A stretch of DNA of 64,000 nt from Spirosoma fluviale (lineage in GTDB: Bacteria > Bacteroidota > Bacteroidia > Cytophagales > Spirosomataceae): NCBI GenBank assembly GCA_945883625.1, contig CAMCXW010000006.1:1-64000 (forward strand), given 5' to 3'. The translations under genes and the position numbers were made by a program. The notes under the pieces are model-generated. The model searched no databases. It was not told the DNA's origin and saw nothing but the letters and a program-made list of their open reading frames with translations. Positions 61,100 through 64,000 of the stretch are shown here, piece after piece (within the stretch, counting starts at the first letter, position 1; every line of letters begins with the position of its first letter).

Positions 61100-61962
61100 T
61101 CGATGAAACGTTTAGTGATGTCTTGGTAGGAGTCGATGCGGCGATCACGCAGGAAAGGCCAAGTCTTGCGGTAATATTCGCTTGACTCTACGTCCACATC
61201 CACAATGGCCACTTCCTCCACATCATGAGGCGCTTGGAAAATGATGCGACCGCCGGAATTTGCGACAAAACTACCTCCCCAAAATTGCTGCCCATTTTCA
61301 ACGCCTACGCGGTTCACTGAGATGACAGGAACACCGTTTGCAATGGCATGCGAGCGCTGAATCGTTTGCCACGCTTGGTATTGCTCGCGGTTGATTTCGG
61401 AGTTTTTTTCTTCCAAATCCCAACCGATCGCCGTTGGATATACCAGCACTTCCGCACCTTGCAAGGCGGTTAGTCGGGCTGCTTCCGGGTACCATTGGTC
61501 CCAACAAATCAACACGCCGACTTTGGCAAATTTCGTATTAAAGACCCGGTAACCTAAATCACCTGGCGTAAAGTAATATTTTTCGTAATAGCCTGGATCA
61601 TCTGGAATGTGCATTTTACGGTATTTACCCAGGTATGAACCGTCTGCATCAATCACCGCCGTCGTATTATGAAATAAACCCGCTGCCCGTTTTTCAAATA
61701 ACGAAGCGATAATCACAACGTTTAATTCCTTGGCTAATCCGCCAAACATATCCGTGCTAGGACCTGGAATCGCTTCAGCCAAATCAAAAAACGCCGTATT
61801 TTCTTCGTAGCAGAAGTATACAGAACTGAACAATTCTTGTAAGCAAATTACCTGTGCACCGCGAGCTGCGGCATCGCGGATTGCTTGCACCGTTTTAGCT
61901 ATATTCGTAGCTACATCGGTCGAGCAATTTAACTGAACTAAGGCAAAAGAAACGTTTTTCAT
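61096..61962 (-). CDS. Carbon-nitrogen hydrolase, N-carbamoylputrescine amidase-like
   Basis: VICLQELFSSVYFC (Glu), YRKMHIPDDPGYYEKYYFTPGD (Lys), VGVLICWDQWYPEAARL (Cys). Confidence 0.92.
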   Translation of the reverse strand: MKNVSFALVQLNCSTDVATNIAKTVQAIRDAAARGAQVICLQELFSSVYFCYEENTAFFDLAEAIPGPSTDMFGGLAKELNVVIIASLFEKRAAGLFHNTTAVIDADGSYLGKYRKMHIPDDPGYYEKYYFTPGDLGYRVFNTKFAKVGVLICWDQWYPEAARLTALQGAEVLVYPTAIGWDLEEKNSEINREQYQAWQTIQRSHAIANGVPVISVNRVGVENGQQFWGGSFVANSGGRIIFQAPHDVEEVAIVDVDVESSEYYRKTWPFLRDRRIDSYQDITKRFID

Positions 61963-62774
61963 AGCGTTTTTGAAGCGTTAATGAGTGGACTTAGGTCAAT
62001 GTCTTTCATACAATGAAAGTGATTCAACGGGCAATAATTTAGCAGTTTCGGAGCGCATGGCCGACAACCCAGCCCTTTATTTTCTAAGATTGTAAGCGAA
62101 TCGCTTGCAGGTAAAGTAGAGGTTGTTGGCCCAAAAATAGCAAACGTCTTTTTCCCCAATATTTGCGCGATTTCGAGCATGGGTGAATCGTGGGTAATAA
62201 TGAATTCCGCACCGCGCATGATGGCAGCCATTTCCGAGTGTGAGTGGACCTTACACAGGTTGTATACTTTTTCTGGAAATATTTTATTGAATCGATATCC
62301 TAGATTTTCATCCCACGAATTACCAAGTAAAATGATTGACGTATCTAATTTATCGAGGAGACGAACGATGTTTGGGTAGTCCAATACTTGCGTGACAAAC
62401 TCCCCTTCCAACGCATAAACGATGTATTTTCCCGTAATACCTGTAGAGGCAAGGTCAAATGCAGGAACCTTTTTGATAAAATCAACAGAGGCTATATCGG
62501 TCCACGGTTTTGGCCAGGAGCCAATCGTTAATTTGGTCCAAAAAGTAGTCGCTTCTGGACTTAAATCATAAATTTTATCAAACGAAATACCACGGGGTTT
62601 CTCGGTATGAATCAATGCGCGATCTATTACAAGGCTAAATACCTCGGGAAATTCAATGGAACAATAGACATGTATTTCAGCATCCTGGTATTCAGCTTGC
62701 ATGGCGCGAATTTTCCGAACGCTTTCAATGGCGTTTGAGGAACCAGAAAAATGAAGACAAAGAATTTGCTGCAT
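61959..62774 (-). CDS. Glycosyltransferase family 9 (heptosyltransferase-like) protein
   Basis: FSGSSNAIESVRKIRAMQ, ITHDSPMLEIAQILGKKTFAIFGPTTS, C-terminal Cys pattern CRPC...C...CM; start trimmed to MQQIL. Confidence 0.83.
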   Translation of the reverse strand: MQQILCLHFSGSSNAIESVRKIRAMQAEYQDAEIHVYCSIEFPEVFSLVIDRALIHTEKPRGISFDKIYDLSPEATTFWTKLTIGSWPKPWTDIASVDFIKKVPAFDLASTGITGKYIVYALEGEFVTQVLDYPNIVRLLDKLDTSIILLGNSWDENLGYRFNKIFPEKVYNLCKVHSHSEMAAIMRGAEFIITHDSPMLEIAQILGKKTFAIFGPTTSTLPASDSLTILENKGLGCRPCAPKLLNYCPLNHFHCMKDIDLSPLINASKTL

Positions 62775-62870
62775 ATAAAAAAATGAACTGGCAAAATTAA
62801 GAAAAATCTTTGCTAAGCCGCATACTTTCATTCTTTTCGGTAAATTGCGGACTAAATTTGAATGGATTAC

Positions 62871-64000
62871 ATGGAGCAGAAAAAACAGGATACCGCCTCA
62901 GCATTAAAAGATATCATATCGCATGCCAAAGAATACGGTTTCGTATTCCCGTCCTCGGAAATTTACGATGGCTTGCAAGCTGTTTACGATTACGGTCAAA
63001 ATGGTGTAGAATTAAAGAATAACTTAAAGAATGTTTGGTATAAGGCTATGACGATGTTGAACGACAACGTTGTTGGCCTAGACGCATCTATTTTCATGCA
63101 TCCATTAACATGGAAAGCTTCTGGTCACGTGGATTCATTTAATGACCCGATGATTGATAATAAAGATTCAAAGAAACGTTACCGTGCGGATACCTTACTT
63201 GAGGAACGTGCAGCAGCTCTTGAAGATGAAGGAAAAGCAGTTGAGGCAAAAGCCTTAATGCAGGCGATGGCGAAAGGATTAGATGCGGGAGATTTGGAGG
63301 CTGTTCGCCAGTTAATCATTGATCAAAACATTAAATGCCCAGTTTCAGGCACGGCGAATTGGACCGAGGTACGTCAGTTTAACTTGATGTTTTCGACCCA
63401 AGTGGGTGCCGTATCTGAAGATGCATCCTTAATTTATTTACGTCCAGAAACGGCGCAAGGTATTTTTGTTAATTTCTTGAATGTGCAAAAAACGGGCCGC
63501 ATGAAAGTACCTTTTGGTATTGCGCAAATCGGAAAAGCCTTCCGTAACGAAATTGTCGCACGAAATTTCATCTTCCGTATGCGTGAATTCGAACAAATGG
63601 AAATGCAATTTTTTGTACGTCCTGGTACGGAGATGGATTGGTACAACAAATGGAAAGAAACGCGGATGAAGTTTCACCAGGCGATCGGCTTACCGGCTGA
63701 TTCCTTGAAATTCCATGATCATGATAAATTAGCGCATTATGCCAATGCGGCGGTGGATATTGAATATAAGTTTCCATTTGGGTTTAAGGAAATGGAGGGG
63801 ATACATTCGCGCACCGACTTTGATTTAAAGGCACATCAAGAATTATCAAAGAAAAAGCAGCAATATTTTGACCCAGAAATAAATCAGAACTATATTCCGT
63901 ACGTGGTTGAGACCTCGGTGGGAGCTGACCGTTTGTTTTTAGCGATTTTGTGCAATGCATATACTGATGAAACGACGGGTGAGGGTGAAAGCTTGAAACA
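62871..64000 (+). CDS. glyS: Glycine--tRNA ligase (partial, runs off the window end)
   Basis: Open reading frame MEQKKQDTASALKDIISHAKEYGFVFPSSEIYDGLQAVYDYGQNGVELKNNLKNVWYKAMT...YLRPETAQGIFVNFLNV; not in the supplied ORF track, probably because it lacks a stop. Confidence 0.95.
   Translation, partial: MEQKKQDTASALKDIISHAKEYGFVFPSSEIYDGLQAVYDYGQNGVELKNNLKNVWYKAMTMLNDNVVGLDASIFMHPLTWKASGHVDSFNDPMIDNKDSKKRYRADTLLEERAAALEDEGKAVEAKALMQAMAKGLDAGDLEAVRQLIIDQNIKCPVSGTANWTEVRQFNLMFSTQVGAVSEDASLIYLRPETAQGIFVNFLNVQKTGRMKVPFGIAQIGKAFRNEIVARNFIFRMREFEQMEMQFFVRPGTEMDWYNKWKETRMKFHQAIGLPADSLKFHDHDKLAHYANAAVDIEYKFPFGFKEMEGIHSRTDFDLKAHQELSKKKQQYFDPEINQNYIPYVVETSVGADRLFLAILCNAYTDETTGEGESLK

Noticed and set aside
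1-64000. tRNA, rRNA, IS elements, prophage, toxin-antitoxin or restriction-modification/defence islands
   Set aside because: No cloverleaf, rRNA signature, transposase, integrase or defence-family motif recognised in any intergenic region or ORF.

Overview
Chromosomal window of a Bacteroidota genome. The lineage call rests on an HTCS regulator, TAnnTTTG-type promoters, a DUF2723 protein and a BshB1-type deacetylase; a Cytophagales-like lineage is plausible but unproven. The window is densely coded with about 57 protein genes, mostly housekeeping (grpE, dnaJ, pheS, radA, truA, purL, rbfA, lysA, thyA, coaX, nadE, queE, queG, gltA, pepT, guaA, trxB, bshB1, glyS). I found no rRNA, tRNA, CRISPR, prophage or intact transposon. 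The most unusual signal is a family of degenerate 7-bp tandem repeats (TTAGACG/CTGGACG) at five intergenic loci. These lie immediately downstream of nine genes, always in the same orientation relative to the upstream gene. At all four forward-strand genes the TAG stop codon is itself part of a heptamer. One locus also carries an 88-bp tandem duplication with a conserved hairpin. Other observations: (i) an unlisted 56-aa truncated [2Fe-2S] IorA-like remnant directly abutting a MobA/MocA-like gene; (ii) a 66-aa apparent remnant of a PhoD-like alkaline phosphatase; (iii) a PolX-like protein with a degraded polymerase active site but an intact PHP domain; (iv) a PpiC protein with an OmpA-like segment; (v) an intrinsic terminator for gntR encoded inside the convergent queG; (vi) a translationally coupled operon of uncharacterised genes. 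All family calls come from reading sequence motifs; no database search was run.
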